DNA from: PXAP01 sp964421595
GTDB taxonomy: Bacteria > Bacteroidota > Bacteroidia > Bacteroidales > PUMT01
Direction: 5' to 3'
Length of the DNA stretch: 64,000 bases
Assembly: GCA_964421595.1 (NCBI GenBank)
Contig: CAYQXY010000002.1
Coordinates: 62,001 to 126,000 of the forward strand
Numbering within the stretch: position 1 is the stretch's first letter; each line of letters begins with the position of its first letter. The position numbers were made by a program, and so were the translations under genes. Under the pieces are notes generated by a model. It did no database searches and was not told the DNA's origin. It saw only the letters and a program-made list of their open reading frames with translations. Positions 29,269-37,971 of this stretch are shown piece after piece.

Positions 29269-29623
29269 AATTATGATATTTTTGATTATTAATATTAGGA
29301 GTTGTACTACTTTAAGGATTTCTTTACAATTGCGGTTACATGTAAAGTTAAAAAGTTCCTTCGGATAAATCAGTGAGAAATTAAAATTTTATTAACAATA
29401 TATATATTAATTTGTCTCAAAAAGCATTCGTCGGTCGGGTCCGGTCGCCGACTGACAGGGTTTTGCCCGAAAGAACCTGTTGATAGCATATTTTCATGTT
29501 CACAGGGTCGTTACATTTAATGGTTAACCAGTGATACTTGTACACAGGGAAGAGTTGGTTATTATGCATTTTATGTAAATTATACTAATTTAGGGCACTT
29601 TTAAGAATAACTTTTTAACCAAT
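29269..29623. other. Divergent intergenic region with a GC-rich stem
   Basis: About 355 bp between bcp and the SPOR protein gene, mostly AT-rich. It includes a GC-rich potential hairpin at 29430-29456 (GTCGGTC against GACTGAC), isolated in AT-rich sequence. No open frame or recognised RNA was found. Confidence 0.45.
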
Positions 29624-31567
29624 ATGACACTCCATAAACTCATTACCTGCATCTTAGTTTTAACTGTCAGCCATGTGGTTGCCATTTCTGCTCAACAATC
29701 TGCAGCACCCGGAACTGAAAAATCTCCTGAACAACAATACGAGGAATTTATATCCGCTGCATTGAAACATCAGGTAAGGGCCGATTCACTTGCCAGGACT
29801 GCCAATAAGTTCAGAAGGGATCTGGCTTTTTTAAATGATGACTCCCGGAAGAGGGAAATGGAGAATCGGGTCCTTTCGCTCGAAAATGAATCATTCAGTA
29901 CACAGAAAGAAGCGGATAGCCTCTATACCCTTGCAAGAGCTATTGAGCTCAGAATAATGGCAAGTCAAAGAGAAGGTGCCGGCAATGCTATGTTGTCTTC
30001 GCCGGCTTTTGAAACATCATCCCGAAGAGGAAGCGGAAATCATGGAATTCAAACAGGTCCGGATTTTTTGGTTCTTGGTGAGAAGAATATCAGCCAGGGT
30101 CTTTCCTCAGGAGACCTTGCAAAAGCAAGAGACCTTGAATCCCGCAATGTAAGGGCCAATGAACTGATGGAAGAAGTAGCCTTAATAAATGATGAGATAG
30201 AGCAGCTAGGCTTTGTACTTGATTCCAATCCTCGAAGAAGGGAAAGAAGGAAAATCAACCAGCGGATTGAAGAGCTTTCTGCCCAGTCTTTCGATAAAAA
30301 AATGGAGGCTATGATCATTTACAAAGATGTGAATGCTATTCGTTATGCTGCGGCAACAGGATTTCTTGACCAGCGGCGTAGCCAGCTTAGAGACTCGCTC
30401 GTTATTAAAGCCGGTTTGGTACATGAAGAGTATGCAAGGGAAAGTTTCACTCAGGCCGGGGGGTTGCGTGAAACGGCAGTTGACCTTCGGAGTGATAAAT
30501 ACCTTGAAGGGTTCATTCTGAGAGCATACACTGAAGAACTAAAGGCCTTTAAGGAGATGGAAAAAGCTTTAGAAATATATGATTCGCCAGTAACCCGGGG
30601 ACAGCGTCAGGCAGACCAGGTGCCTGTCAACGCAAACGGCAGGATTGATGCCGGACTTGCGCTTGCCAGATCAAGATCAGCCGTCAGAGAAACATCGGGA
30701 GCAAACAGGCCTGCTGATAACCACGCATCAGAGAACAGGCATGCAAACGCCCACCCTGTTGAGAACAGGGCTGCAGAAAGCCGCCCGGTTGAAAACATAC
30801 CTGCAGAGAGCCCGCATGCGCTGGAAACTCCATCTGAAGGGATTGCTCAGCATGTGAATTTCGGCTTTTCGTCAGGTCAATCACCCAATTCAAACCGCAA
30901 TCCGGTTCCCCTTAATGTAACCCTGCCTGATGGAATGGTTTTTACAATTCAACTTGGCGTTTTTAATACATTGATGAATCCTTCATCATTCGGCGGATTA
31001 GACCCGGTATTTGCTGAAAGAATAAACGGCACCAATTCAATAAGATATTTTGCGGGTGTTTTCGGGTCAGTTCCTGAAGCAGAAAAGGCACTACTCGAAG
31101 TCAACCGGCGCGGATTTAGTGATGCATTTCTTGTGGCATTCAATGATAATTTAAAGATTCCGGTTACAAGAGCCCGCCAAATGGAGAGAGGCAGGCAGGC
31201 CGCAAATGAAGCAAATATCCGGCAGGATGCCGTGCCGGTTTCCGGACAGCCAGCTCCGGCATCAGATCCTGTCAAAACGGTTAATACAGTTGTTTTTAAG
31301 ATCCAGCTGGGAGCATTCAGTGATCTTCTGCCGCCTGATATTCATTCTGACTGGAACAATATGGCAAGCGGCAAAAATCTTGAGTACACAAGAAATAATA
31401 ATGGATTATATGTCTATACTTTAGGAAATTTTAATACTTTTGATGAAGCTGTTAAAGTACGTGACCATGTCAGAAAAACAGGTGTGCCTGATGCATTCAT
31501 CGTTCCTTATAAAGATGGTGTCCGTATCAGGATGGAAGAAGCTAATGAGTTGCTAAATATTCAGTAG
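29624..31567 (+). CDS. Exported protein with tandem C-terminal SPOR-like domains
   Basis: 647 residues with a signal peptide ending AISAQ. Residues about 30-330 are charged and helical, probably coiled coil. About 350-405 is a low-complexity segment with short repeats of the type ENR-x-A and PVEN. Two SPOR-like domains follow at about 438-520 (FTIQLGVFNT, GFSDAFLVAFND) and 552-645 (VFKIQLGAFSD, GVPDAFIVPYKDGVRI). SPOR domains bind septal peptidoglycan, suggesting an envelope or division-related scaffold. Function otherwise unknown. Related to the C-terminus of the protein at 4588-5907. Confidence 0.7.
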   Translation: MTLHKLITCILVLTVSHVVAISAQQSAAPGTEKSPEQQYEEFISAALKHQVRADSLARTANKFRRDLAFLNDDSRKREMENRVLSLENESFSTQKEADSLYTLARAIELRIMASQREGAGNAMLSSPAFETSSRRGSGNHGIQTGPDFLVLGEKNISQGLSSGDLAKARDLESRNVRANELMEEVALINDEIEQLGFVLDSNPRRRERRKINQRIEELSAQSFDKKMEAMIIYKDVNAIRYAAATGFLDQRRSQLRDSLVIKAGLVHEEYARESFTQAGGLRETAVDLRSDKYLEGFILRAYTEELKAFKEMEKALEIYDSPVTRGQRQADQVPVNANGRIDAGLALARSRSAVRETSGANRPADNHASENRHANAHPVENRAAESRPVENIPAESPHALETPSEGIAQHVNFGFSSGQSPNSNRNPVPLNVTLPDGMVFTIQLGVFNTLMNPSSFGGLDPVFAERINGTNSIRYFAGVFGSVPEAEKALLEVNRRGFSDAFLVAFNDNLKIPVTRARQMERGRQAANEANIRQDAVPVSGQPAPASDPVKTVNTVVFKIQLGAFSDLLPPDIHSDWNNMASGKNLEYTRNNNGLYVYTLGNFNTFDEAVKVRDHVRKTGVPDAFIVPYKDGVRIRMEEANELLNIQ

Positions 31568-31602
31568 GTAAATTTTTTATTTCTGATCTTAAATATCAAA
31601 AT

Positions 31603-31890
31603 ATGGTAAACAGAAGTAAGATAGTTACTAAGGACCGGCCCGGCAAAAAAAATGAACCGGATAGCGGGAACATTAGGTTTCTTATTTTGCATGATGATGA
31701 TCACCATACATTTGAATATGTCATACAGTGCCTGATGGATATTTGTGGTCACGATATAGTCCAGGCAGAACAATGCACCCAGATAGTTCATTTTAAAGGC
31801 AGTTGTGATGTTCTCAAGGGAGATTACAGGGAATTACTCCCCTACAGGCAGGCTATGATCGCAAAAGAGCTGAAAGTTACTATAGATTAA
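31603..31890 (+). CDS. clpS: ATP-dependent Clp protease adaptor ClpS
   Basis: 95 residues. The N-recognin core is clear: FLILHDDDHHTFEYVIQCL, GHDIVQAEQCTQIVHFKG and PYRQAMIAKELKV. ClpS delivers N-degron proteins to ClpA/ClpC with ClpP. The length is normal, with a flexible N-terminal tail of about 20 residues. It begins the clpS-nfeD-floA cluster, 14 bp before nfeD. Confidence 0.92.
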   Translation: MVNRSKIVTKDRPGKKNEPDSGNIRFLILHDDDHHTFEYVIQCLMDICGHDIVQAEQCTQIVHFKGSCDVLKGDYRELLPYRQAMIAKELKVTID

Positions 31891-31904
31891 AGTATTATTC
31901 AAAA

Positions 31905-32378
31905 ATGCCGTTATACATCATTGTTTTATTTATAATTCTCGGGGTTATATTATTGTGGGTTGAGTTTTTAGTGGTACCGGGCATAACAATTGCCGGCATA
32001 GGCGGAGTGTTGCTTATAGGAACCGGAATTTTCTTCTCTTATAATATATATGGCCCATCAGTGGGGAATTATGTTCTTCTGGGTTCAGTGTTGTTTATGT
32101 TTCTGAGTGTTTATTTTTCACTAAAATCAAAGACCTGGAAAAGAACCATGCTGGATTTTCAGCTGGAAGGCAGGGTAAATACATTTGATGTTACCACAAT
32201 TCAAGCCGGCGATACAGGAAAAGCAGTTACAAGGCTGGCACCTATCGGAAAGGTTGAGGTGAATGGAGTTTATTATGATGCAAAATCAGATGACAACATT
32301 ATTAATGCAAATACAGATATTACGGTAGTTAAAATATTAAGTGATAAACTAATTGTCAAACCAACTAATTTAAGTTAA
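31905..32378 (+). CDS. NfeD-family membrane protein
   Basis: 157 residues. Three N-terminal membrane helices (about 3-75) with VPGITIAGIGGVLLIGTG between them are followed by a C-terminal OB-fold (GDTGKAVTRLAPIGKVEVNGVYYDAKS), the hallmark of short NfeD proteins. They work with flotillin-like proteins in membrane organisation. The flotillin gene follows after 2 bp. Confidence 0.92.
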   Translation: MPLYIIVLFIILGVILLWVEFLVVPGITIAGIGGVLLIGTGIFFSYNIYGPSVGNYVLLGSVLFMFLSVYFSLKSKTWKRTMLDFQLEGRVNTFDVTTIQAGDTGKAVTRLAPIGKVEVNGVYYDAKSDDNIINANTDITVVKILSDKLIVKPTNLS

Positions 32379-32380
32379 TT

Positions 32381-33361
32381 ATGGAAGATCTTGGGATTTA
32401 TATTTTTATAATGGTGGGGTCACTTCTCGGGCTATGGGTTATCCTGTGGTTTATCCCCATAGGTATGTGGTTTTCTGCGCTGCTTTCCGGGGTAAGAGTT
32501 TCTCTGATACAGTTGATATTCATGCGCTGGAGGAAAGTGCCACCCTCTGTTATTGTTAAGGCAATGATAAATTCTACCAAGGCGGGTTTGTCACTTTCCC
32601 GTGATCAGCTTGAGGCCCATTATCTGGCTGGTGGTAATGTTATTAATGTTGTAAATGCTTTAATTTCTGCCGATAAGGCCAATATACCCCTCGATTTTAA
32701 ATCGGCTACGGCGATTGACCTTGCCGGAAGGGATGTTTTCCAGGCAGTTCAGATGTCTGTGAACCCGAAAGTTATTGACACTCCCCCGGTAGCAGCTGTT
32801 GCTAAAGATGGTATCCAGCTTATAGCCAAGGCACGGGTTACAGTTCGTGCCAATATAAAGCAACTTGTTGGTGGTGCCGGTGAGGATACCGTACTTGCAA
32901 GGGTAGGAGAGGGTGTTGTCTCTTCCATAGGTTCGGCAAAATCACATAAGGAGGTACTTGAAAATCCTGATCAGATATCGAAGGTAGTGCTTTCAAAAGG
33001 TCTCGACGCCGGCACGGCATTTGAGATTCTTTCAATTGATATAGCCGATATTGATATAGGAAAGAATATCGGAGCTGTCTTGCAAATGGACCAGGCAAAT
33101 GCCGATAAAAACATTGCCCAGGCGAAGGCAGAAGAGCGCAGGGCCATGGCTGTGGCCCTCGAACAGGAAAACAAGGCTCTTGCCCAGGAGATGCGGGCCA
33201 GGGTTATTGAAGCAGAAGCTGAAGTGCCCAAGGCACTGTCAGACGCTCTAAGGTCTGGCAATATGGGTGTTATGGATTATATGCGACTAAAGAATATTGA
33301 GGCCGATACCGGAATGCGTGATTCAATCTCAAAATCGCCCGATTCGGATAAGAAAAAATAA
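32381..33361 (+). CDS. floA: Flotillin-like protein FloA (UPF0365)
   Basis: 326 residues with an N-terminal membrane hairpin (about 5-45), an SPFH-type domain (FKSATAIDLAGRDVFQAVQMS, IQLIAKARVTVRANIKQLVGG) and a C-terminal alanine/glutamate-rich coiled coil (AQAKAEERRAMAVALEQEN). Established family: FloA scaffolds functional membrane microdomains. It lies directly behind nfeD and is followed by a hairpin terminator. Confidence 0.94.
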   Translation: MEDLGIYIFIMVGSLLGLWVILWFIPIGMWFSALLSGVRVSLIQLIFMRWRKVPPSVIVKAMINSTKAGLSLSRDQLEAHYLAGGNVINVVNALISADKANIPLDFKSATAIDLAGRDVFQAVQMSVNPKVIDTPPVAAVAKDGIQLIAKARVTVRANIKQLVGGAGEDTVLARVGEGVVSSIGSAKSHKEVLENPDQISKVVLSKGLDAGTAFEILSIDIADIDIGKNIGAVLQMDQANADKNIAQAKAEERRAMAVALEQENKALAQEMRARVIEAEAEVPKALSDALRSGNMGVMDYMRLKNIEADTGMRDSISKSPDSDKKK

Positions 33362-33385
33362 TTTCTCCTGAAAAAAATAGTGGAT

Positions 33386-33418
33386 AAAAAGCGGGGCGAT
33401 GATTCTCCCCGTTTTTTT
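33386..33418 (+). terminator. Rho-independent terminator after floA
   Basis: CGGGG pairs with CCCCG across a short loop, preceded by five As and followed by seven Ts, 25 bp after the floA stop codon. It ends the clpS-nfeD-floA transcript. Confidence 0.75.
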
Positions 33419-33423
33419 ATGGG

Positions 33424-33535
33424 GGTGTGCCGTGCATGGTAAATAACCTGGCGGGTGAAAGTTCACTATGGAGGTTCATAGTCACCAACCATCAGCTAAT
33501 AGCAAGGGTGTCCACCGCGAGGTGGAATCTGAATT
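33424..33535 (+). mobile_element. Probable group II intron remnant (domain I fragment)
   Basis: A non-coding stretch carrying a perfect 5-bp stem with a GNRA tetraloop, CCACC-GCGA-GGTGG, inside AAGGGTGTCCACC...GGTGGAATCTGAA, and preceded by ACCTGGCGGGTGAAAGT. From memory these strings recur, in this order, in domain I of bacterial group II introns. No reverse transcriptase gene and no domain V/VI sequence follow, so this is at most a 5'-part relic. Identification rests on recalled similarity and the GNRA hairpin. Confidence 0.55.
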
Positions 33536-33555
33536 AAGAGGGATCAGCAATGAGA

Positions 33556-35580
33556 TTATTCAATGCTGAAAAGAGAAATATAACTGAATGGTTCAAGAAT
33601 AAATTCAGTCTGGTTATCGGTGACAGTGATTGTTCTTAACTCTTCCATATTACGGTCCTGGTTAGTCACAACAATTTTCAATTTTCTTACGCTTTCCGGA
33701 ATATCTTTGATAACAGCCTTCCTGGCTGGTCCGTTATTTACAAGGTGTATAACATAGTAACCTTTTTGTGTGCTGCCAAGCAGGGCCCCGCTGATATCAT
33801 CAGAGCTGCTGCTTAAGCCCATTACCCTGAGCTGTGGGGGAGCTGATGAGAACTGTTTCATGTTCCAGAACCGCTGGGTAGGCTGTAGTGGTTTGTCGAA
33901 ATTTCCGAATACCCCTCCGCCCGAAAGCATCGAATAATCGGCTGTTAACTGCCACTGAAGTATTGTCAGAGGCTGGCAGATATCAAGTATTCTTACATAA
34001 AGGTTAATTTCTTCCATGGCATATACCGGCTCTTCCAGAAATGCCGGATACCGCCAGGCAGCAGCATCTATACTTCCTTCTCCGACTATAAGTGGAATAT
34101 TGAGTACCCGGGCAATCTCGTCCCACCTGGCAAGCGTTTCTGTTTCCCAGCCCCTCCATGAATGAAATGAAACAGCTCCAATGTAAGGGTGAGTTTCGGG
34201 ATCAAACATGGCGGGAAAAACAAATTCATAACCATTGGCATCGGCTGTATCACCAAGCAATAGCTTTGTTTTAAGACCTTTCCCTGAGAATTCAGAACCC
34301 AGTCCGATGATCAGTTCCTTATGTTCTTCCGCAGTCTGTCTGATGTTGATTCCCAGATCTGACTCATTGAAGGAAAACATGGCTGCTTCCACACCAAAAT
34401 TATCCTTCATATATGTTATATATGCAGAGATAGATTCATAAATCTGCTCCATTTTTTCTTTATTCAGTTTATTTCCCCATACTCCTCCGGGTCCCGGTCG
34501 CGGACTGTATTCTCCTTCTATAGCCCAGTCAGGGCCCGACCATACAGCTATCATGACTGGCATCCCGTGACGGTATAGTTCTTGCGCCATCTCCATTGCG
34601 TCGCGTACCGCCGGATGCAGATTGCCTTCATCGGCCTCCTGAACCGGGTCGTTATTCTCGTAAGGATGCCAGAAACGCCATGGCATTTCTACTCTTCCCC
34701 ATTCAACGCCAAGATTGTCAAGTTTGTATCTGATTACCATTGGGTCTGTCCGTGGATTCTGTAATCTGAAGTTTCCACCGAATCCGTCGAATGTTCTTCC
34801 CGGTGTTGATGTATCAAGTATGACTTCAACGGGAGTATTGTCTATTTCCCCCCCAGCCTCCATTTTAAATGAGATACCGGCTTCATGACCCTCTTCAAGG
34901 AATCCTTTATGGATAGTAATGTAGACTTCAGTTGAAGCAGAATTGTTTTTACTCTGTCTAACCAACACTTCAGTAGGATGCTCAAATGATGAATTCAAAA
35001 ACCGGCCGGGTGATTTAATACTTAACCCTTCAGCAACAAAGGAAACAAGATCATCATCATCTGGTACACCGGCAACAGAAGTATAAATCGTCTCCGTGTC
35101 GGTGAATTCCGTAAAAATATCTCCGGAGGGAAATTCTATCATAAAGAATATACCGGTAACATCGGCTCCTTTTTCAGCCTTAACCTGTATATTTATTTCA
35201 GCAATGCCCTTGCCGGTATGTTCAACTGTCTGTGTAAAATGGAAATTTTGCAGCCGGGTAGTAACAAGTTGTCTGTTATTATCCCGCGCATATTGTGGCA
35301 GTTGCCTTTCCTTGGCAGTAACATGTATGTCAAACCAGCTGCTACCGGCCACAACCAGCCTCGATTCAAAATTCATCAACTGTCCATCAACTCTGATTCC
35401 GCGCATATTACCCCAGGCATATACCTCAGGCTGGGAAAACAATTCAGTAGATGAATTAAAGAAAATCAGGAATAACCAGATCAGGACCTTGACCGTCAAT
35501 CTTTCCCTGTTATATATTTGAAGGGTAGAAACTAAAAAATCATAACTGAGAAATGGTTTTCTTAAAGGTATTCCGCTCAT
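33556..35580 (-). CDS. Clan-A glycoside hydrolase, GH30-like, exported
   Basis: 674 residues from the first ATG. A TTG at 35499 would give MTVKVLIWLFLIFF..., a classical signal peptide, and is an attractive alternative start. Residues about 55-250 form beta-rich N-terminal domains. A (beta/alpha)8 barrel follows at about 255-580, beginning TFDGFGGNFRLQ. The likely acid/base is Glu406 (FSFNESD) and the likely nucleophile is Glu501 (LIVGEGSID). A C-terminal beta-sandwich (about 595-674) completes the GH30-type layout. GH30 members act on beta-glucosyl, beta-xylosyl or beta-fucosyl links; substrate unknown. It stands alone, pointing toward the intron remnant. Confidence 0.75.
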   Translation of the reverse strand: MSGIPLRKPFLSYDFLVSTLQIYNRERLTVKVLIWLFLIFFNSSTELFSQPEVYAWGNMRGIRVDGQLMNFESRLVVAGSSWFDIHVTAKERQLPQYARDNNRQLVTTRLQNFHFTQTVEHTGKGIAEINIQVKAEKGADVTGIFFMIEFPSGDIFTEFTDTETIYTSVAGVPDDDDLVSFVAEGLSIKSPGRFLNSSFEHPTEVLVRQSKNNSASTEVYITIHKGFLEEGHEAGISFKMEAGGEIDNTPVEVILDTSTPGRTFDGFGGNFRLQNPRTDPMVIRYKLDNLGVEWGRVEMPWRFWHPYENNDPVQEADEGNLHPAVRDAMEMAQELYRHGMPVMIAVWSGPDWAIEGEYSPRPGPGGVWGNKLNKEKMEQIYESISAYITYMKDNFGVEAAMFSFNESDLGINIRQTAEEHKELIIGLGSEFSGKGLKTKLLLGDTADANGYEFVFPAMFDPETHPYIGAVSFHSWRGWETETLARWDEIARVLNIPLIVGEGSIDAAAWRYPAFLEEPVYAMEEINLYVRILDICQPLTILQWQLTADYSMLSGGGVFGNFDKPLQPTQRFWNMKQFSSAPPQLRVMGLSSSSDDISGALLGSTQKGYYVIHLVNNGPARKAVIKDIPESVRKLKIVVTNQDRNMEELRTITVTDNQTEFILEPFSYISLFSIE

Positions 35581-35813
35581 CCTGAAATTATGTTTGTTAA
35601 GCGAATAAGTGAGTCAATTATAACATCAGGGGTAATTCTCCTGAATTATAATTTCAAATAAGAAACAATAACAAACCTTTAAAGTTTTATTCCGAGCCTT
35701 GTATTTTTATGTAAACCATATGGTATACAAAGATATAAATATACAATAACGATTCTTTCAGGTTAGAATGTCTGGCTCATAAGAAAAAGAAAAAATTTAA
35801 AGTGCTTTATTAT

Positions 35814-35844
35814 TTTGACAAATTGAATGCTTTTTATACTTTTG
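35814..35844 (+). promoter_or_regulatory. Bacteroidota housekeeping promoter of the tRNA operon
   Basis: TTTG at 35814-35817 and TACTTTTG (consensus TAnnTTTG) at 35837-35844 with a 19-bp spacer, ending 12 bp before the first base of tRNA-Ser. Both boxes match the sigma-ABfr consensus. Confidence 0.8.
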
Positions 35845-35856
35845 TGCTGCTTTGAA

Positions 35857-35943
35857 GGAGAGGTGGGTGAGTGGCTGAAACCAGCAGTTTGCTAAACTGC
35901 CGTAGGGGTAACCCTACCGGGGGTTCGAATCCCCCTCTCTCCG
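35857..35943 (+). tRNA. tRNA-Ser (anticodon GCT)
   Basis: An 87-base class II tRNA. Acceptor GGAGAGG pairs with TCTCTCC (one G-T). The anticodon arm is GCAGT-TTGCTAA-ACTGC with GCT at 35891-35893. A long variable arm (GTAGGGGTAACCCTAC) is present, and the T arm is GGGGG-TTCGAAT-CCCCC. CCA is not encoded. It reads AGC/AGU serine codons. Confidence 0.97.
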
Positions 35944-36009
35944 CAAAGACTGGATACATAATTTCAGATCGATACACAAGGAAGTTACCAGTTTGTTCAA
36001 AGAGTTTTT

Positions 36010-36084
36010 CGGGGTGTAGCGTAGCCCGGTTAGCGCGCCTGCTTTGGGAGCAGGAGGTCGCAAGTTCGAATCTTGCCACCCCGA
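36010..36084 (+). tRNA. tRNA-Pro (anticodon TGG)
   Basis: 75 bases. Acceptor CGGGGTG pairs with CACCCCG. The anticodon arm is CCTGC-TTTGGGA-GCAGG with anticodon TGG, and the T arm is GCAAG-TTCGAAT-CTTGC. CCA is not encoded. It lies 66 bp after tRNA-Ser, in the same transcription unit. Confidence 0.97.
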
Positions 36085-36094
36085 CAATCAACTC

Positions 36095-36128
36095 AAAGCC
36101 CGTTTGTGAAAGCAAACGGGCTTTTTTT
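36095..36128 (+). terminator. Rho-independent terminator of the tRNA operon
   Basis: AAGCCCGTTTG pairs with CAAACGGGCTT across a six-base loop and ends in a run of seven Ts. It begins 10 bp after tRNA-Pro. Confidence 0.9.
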
Positions 36129-36190
36129 AATACGGGCACCTGGAACTTGTTTCAGCCCATATTTATATTTCTTGGGGTATTAAGTGGAAA

Positions 36191-36225
36191 TTTGTTCATC
36201 AAAAATAGAATTAATTTAGTATTTG
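36191..36225 (+). promoter_or_regulatory. Possible promoter of the AbiE operon
   Basis: TTTG at 36191-36194 and TAGTATTTG at 36217-36225, one base longer than the TAnnTTTG consensus, with a 22-bp spacer, about 50 bp before the antitoxin start. The match is imperfect. Confidence 0.35.
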
Positions 36226-36275
36226 TATGCATCTATCGCCACTTTTCACTATCTTTCGCATAAAAATACTAAATA

Positions 36276-37070
36276 ATGCAGAGCGTTTCTGATTTTATGA
36301 ATAAATGTTTGGCATATGAGCAATACGCATTTTCCTGGGATGAGCTAAAAGCAGACATATCTAAAACAGATGTAGCCTTAAGGCACGAACTCGTGCGACT
36401 TTCCAGAAAGAAAGAGATCATTGCGCTCCGTCAGGGATTCTATCTAATACTTCCTCCCAGATACAAAACGTTTGGCAGACTTCCCTTAGAGCTTTATGGT
36501 GAAAAGCTATTTAAGTTCTTAGGGAAACCTTATTACATCGCATTTTTCTCGGCAGCAGCATTTCATGGGGCAAGTCACCAACAGGTTCAGCAAAGTTACC
36601 TAATGACTAAAATTCCAAACATACGTGACATCAAAAAAGGAAATATTTACCTCAGTGTTTCAGCAACCAGTAAATGGCCAGAAAAGAATATTATTAAAAG
36701 AAAGTCAGATGCCGGCTTGTTTAACATTTCATCCCCGGCTTTAACTACTATTGATTTGATTCACTATCAATCTAAAATGGGTGGTATAAATAGAATTCTT
36801 GCTATCGTGGAGGAATTAGTCGAATCCATAACATCTGAAGATATAAGAGACTTGCTTCAATGGTATCCGCATATTAGCTCCATTCAGCGACTGGGGTTTT
36901 TGTTTCAGGAATTGCAAACAGAGCAAAGTTTATTGGATCCATTGCAAGAATACTTCCGTAACAAGAAGTTCTTTCCGGTGTTGTTAAGCCCAGATAAAGA
37001 TGGAAAACCAGGGAAAGCAAATAATACCTGGAAAGTAGATATTAATATAGAATTAGAAAGCGATTTGTGA
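36276..37070 (+). CDS. abiEi: Type IV toxin-antitoxin antitoxin, AbiEi family
   Basis: 264 residues. The N-terminal winged helix-turn-helix (about 1-60: FSWDELKADI, LRHELVRLSRKKEIIALRQGFY) is followed by the AbiEi core (YYIAFFSAAAFHGASHQ, NISSPALTTIDLIHY). In known AbiE systems this protein represses its own operon and counters the toxin without binding it directly. It overlaps the toxin gene by 4 bp (GTGA), so translation is coupled. It is placed right behind two tRNA genes, a frequent landing site for acquired defence genes. Confidence 0.9.
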   Translation: MQSVSDFMNKCLAYEQYAFSWDELKADISKTDVALRHELVRLSRKKEIIALRQGFYLILPPRYKTFGRLPLELYGEKLFKFLGKPYYIAFFSAAAFHGASHQQVQQSYLMTKIPNIRDIKKGNIYLSVSATSKWPEKNIIKRKSDAGLFNISSPALTTIDLIHYQSKMGGINRILAIVEELVESITSEDIRDLLQWYPHISSIQRLGFLFQELQTEQSLLDPLQEYFRNKKFFPVLLSPDKDGKPGKANNTWKVDINIELESDL

Positions 37071-37861
37071 TTTCCAAACCATACATAGCAAAATGGAAGG
37101 ACCATGCCCCCTGGACTACCAACGAACAAGTCGAGCAGGACCTGGTTATATCCAGAGCTTTAGTAGCACTTTTTTCCGATGAGTTCCTCAGTGAAAACCT
37201 CGCATTCCGGGGAGGTACTGCATTGCACAAACTCTTCCTATATCCCGCTCCTCGGTACTCAGAAGACATTGACCTGGTTCAAATTAAAGAAGGACCAATC
37301 AAACCCATTTTGCAGCGAATTGGTGAGGTAATTACCTTTTTTGAAGAAGATAGGGTAATTAAACCCAAGGCAAACAACAACACTATCCTTTATCGTTTCG
37401 ATTCAGAATACTCACCTGACATACGCCTGAGGCTTAAGATTGAGATCAATTGCCGGGAGCATTTCAATTTGCTCGGATGGAATTCTTTCCCGTTCTCCGT
37501 AAATAGCGAATGGTTTACCGGACAATCCAACATTACCACCTATCATTTAGATGAACTCCTGGGTACCAAACTCCGGGCACTCTACCAACGCAAAAAAGGG
37601 AGAGATCTGTTTGATATTTATTATGCCGACCAATACGCAAAGCTTGATTATGACAATATCATCCATTGCTACAATGAGTACATGAAGTTCGTTGTAGGCA
37701 AGCTACCAACACAAAAGGAATTTCTACTCAACATGGAGCTAAAGAAAAAGTCAGCACAGTTTACAGGTGATATGAAGGGGCTTCTTAATCCTAATTTGAA
37801 ATATAATCAGGAGGAGGCTTTTGAGTGGTTGTTTGAAGAATTTGCTACCAAACTAAAATAA
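37067..37861 (+). CDS. abiEii: Type IV toxin-antitoxin toxin, AbiEii nucleotidyltransferase
   Basis: 264 residues beginning with GTG at 37067, which overlaps the antitoxin stop codon; no other start precedes the conserved core. The DNA polymerase-beta-like nucleotidyltransferase motifs are FRGGTALHK (48-55) and SEDIDL (65-70). The family block LLGTKLRALYQRKKGRDLFDIY follows (given here in part: TKLRALYQRKKGRDLFD). Such toxins use nucleotide triphosphates to modify RNA targets, for example tRNA 3' ends, and give abortive phage resistance. All key residues are present. Confidence 0.9.
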   Translation: MISKPYIAKWKDHAPWTTNEQVEQDLVISRALVALFSDEFLSENLAFRGGTALHKLFLYPAPRYSEDIDLVQIKEGPIKPILQRIGEVITFFEEDRVIKPKANNNTILYRFDSEYSPDIRLRLKIEINCREHFNLLGWNSFPFSVNSEWFTGQSNITTYHLDELLGTKLRALYQRKKGRDLFDIYYADQYAKLDYDNIIHCYNEYMKFVVGKLPTQKEFLLNMELKKKSAQFTGDMKGLLNPNLKYNQEEAFEWLFEEFATKLK

Positions 37862-37933
37862 TTGACTAGGGATGGAAAAACTTTTACTTACCTCAAAATG
37901 GTTTTAAATCAAAGGTGTAGTTTCAAATAATTC

Positions 37934-37971
37934 CACTATGTAAAATGCTTGAATCCCTCAACTCCATAGTG
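37934..37971. repeat. Short inverted repeat behind the AbiE toxin gene
   Basis: CACTATG at 37934-37940 and CATAGTG at 37965-37971, separated by 24 bases. The right arm and flank (CTCCATAGTGAA) are the reverse complement of 12 bases inside the intron-like remnant at 33462-33473. It could be a decayed piece of a repeated element. Confidence 0.3.
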
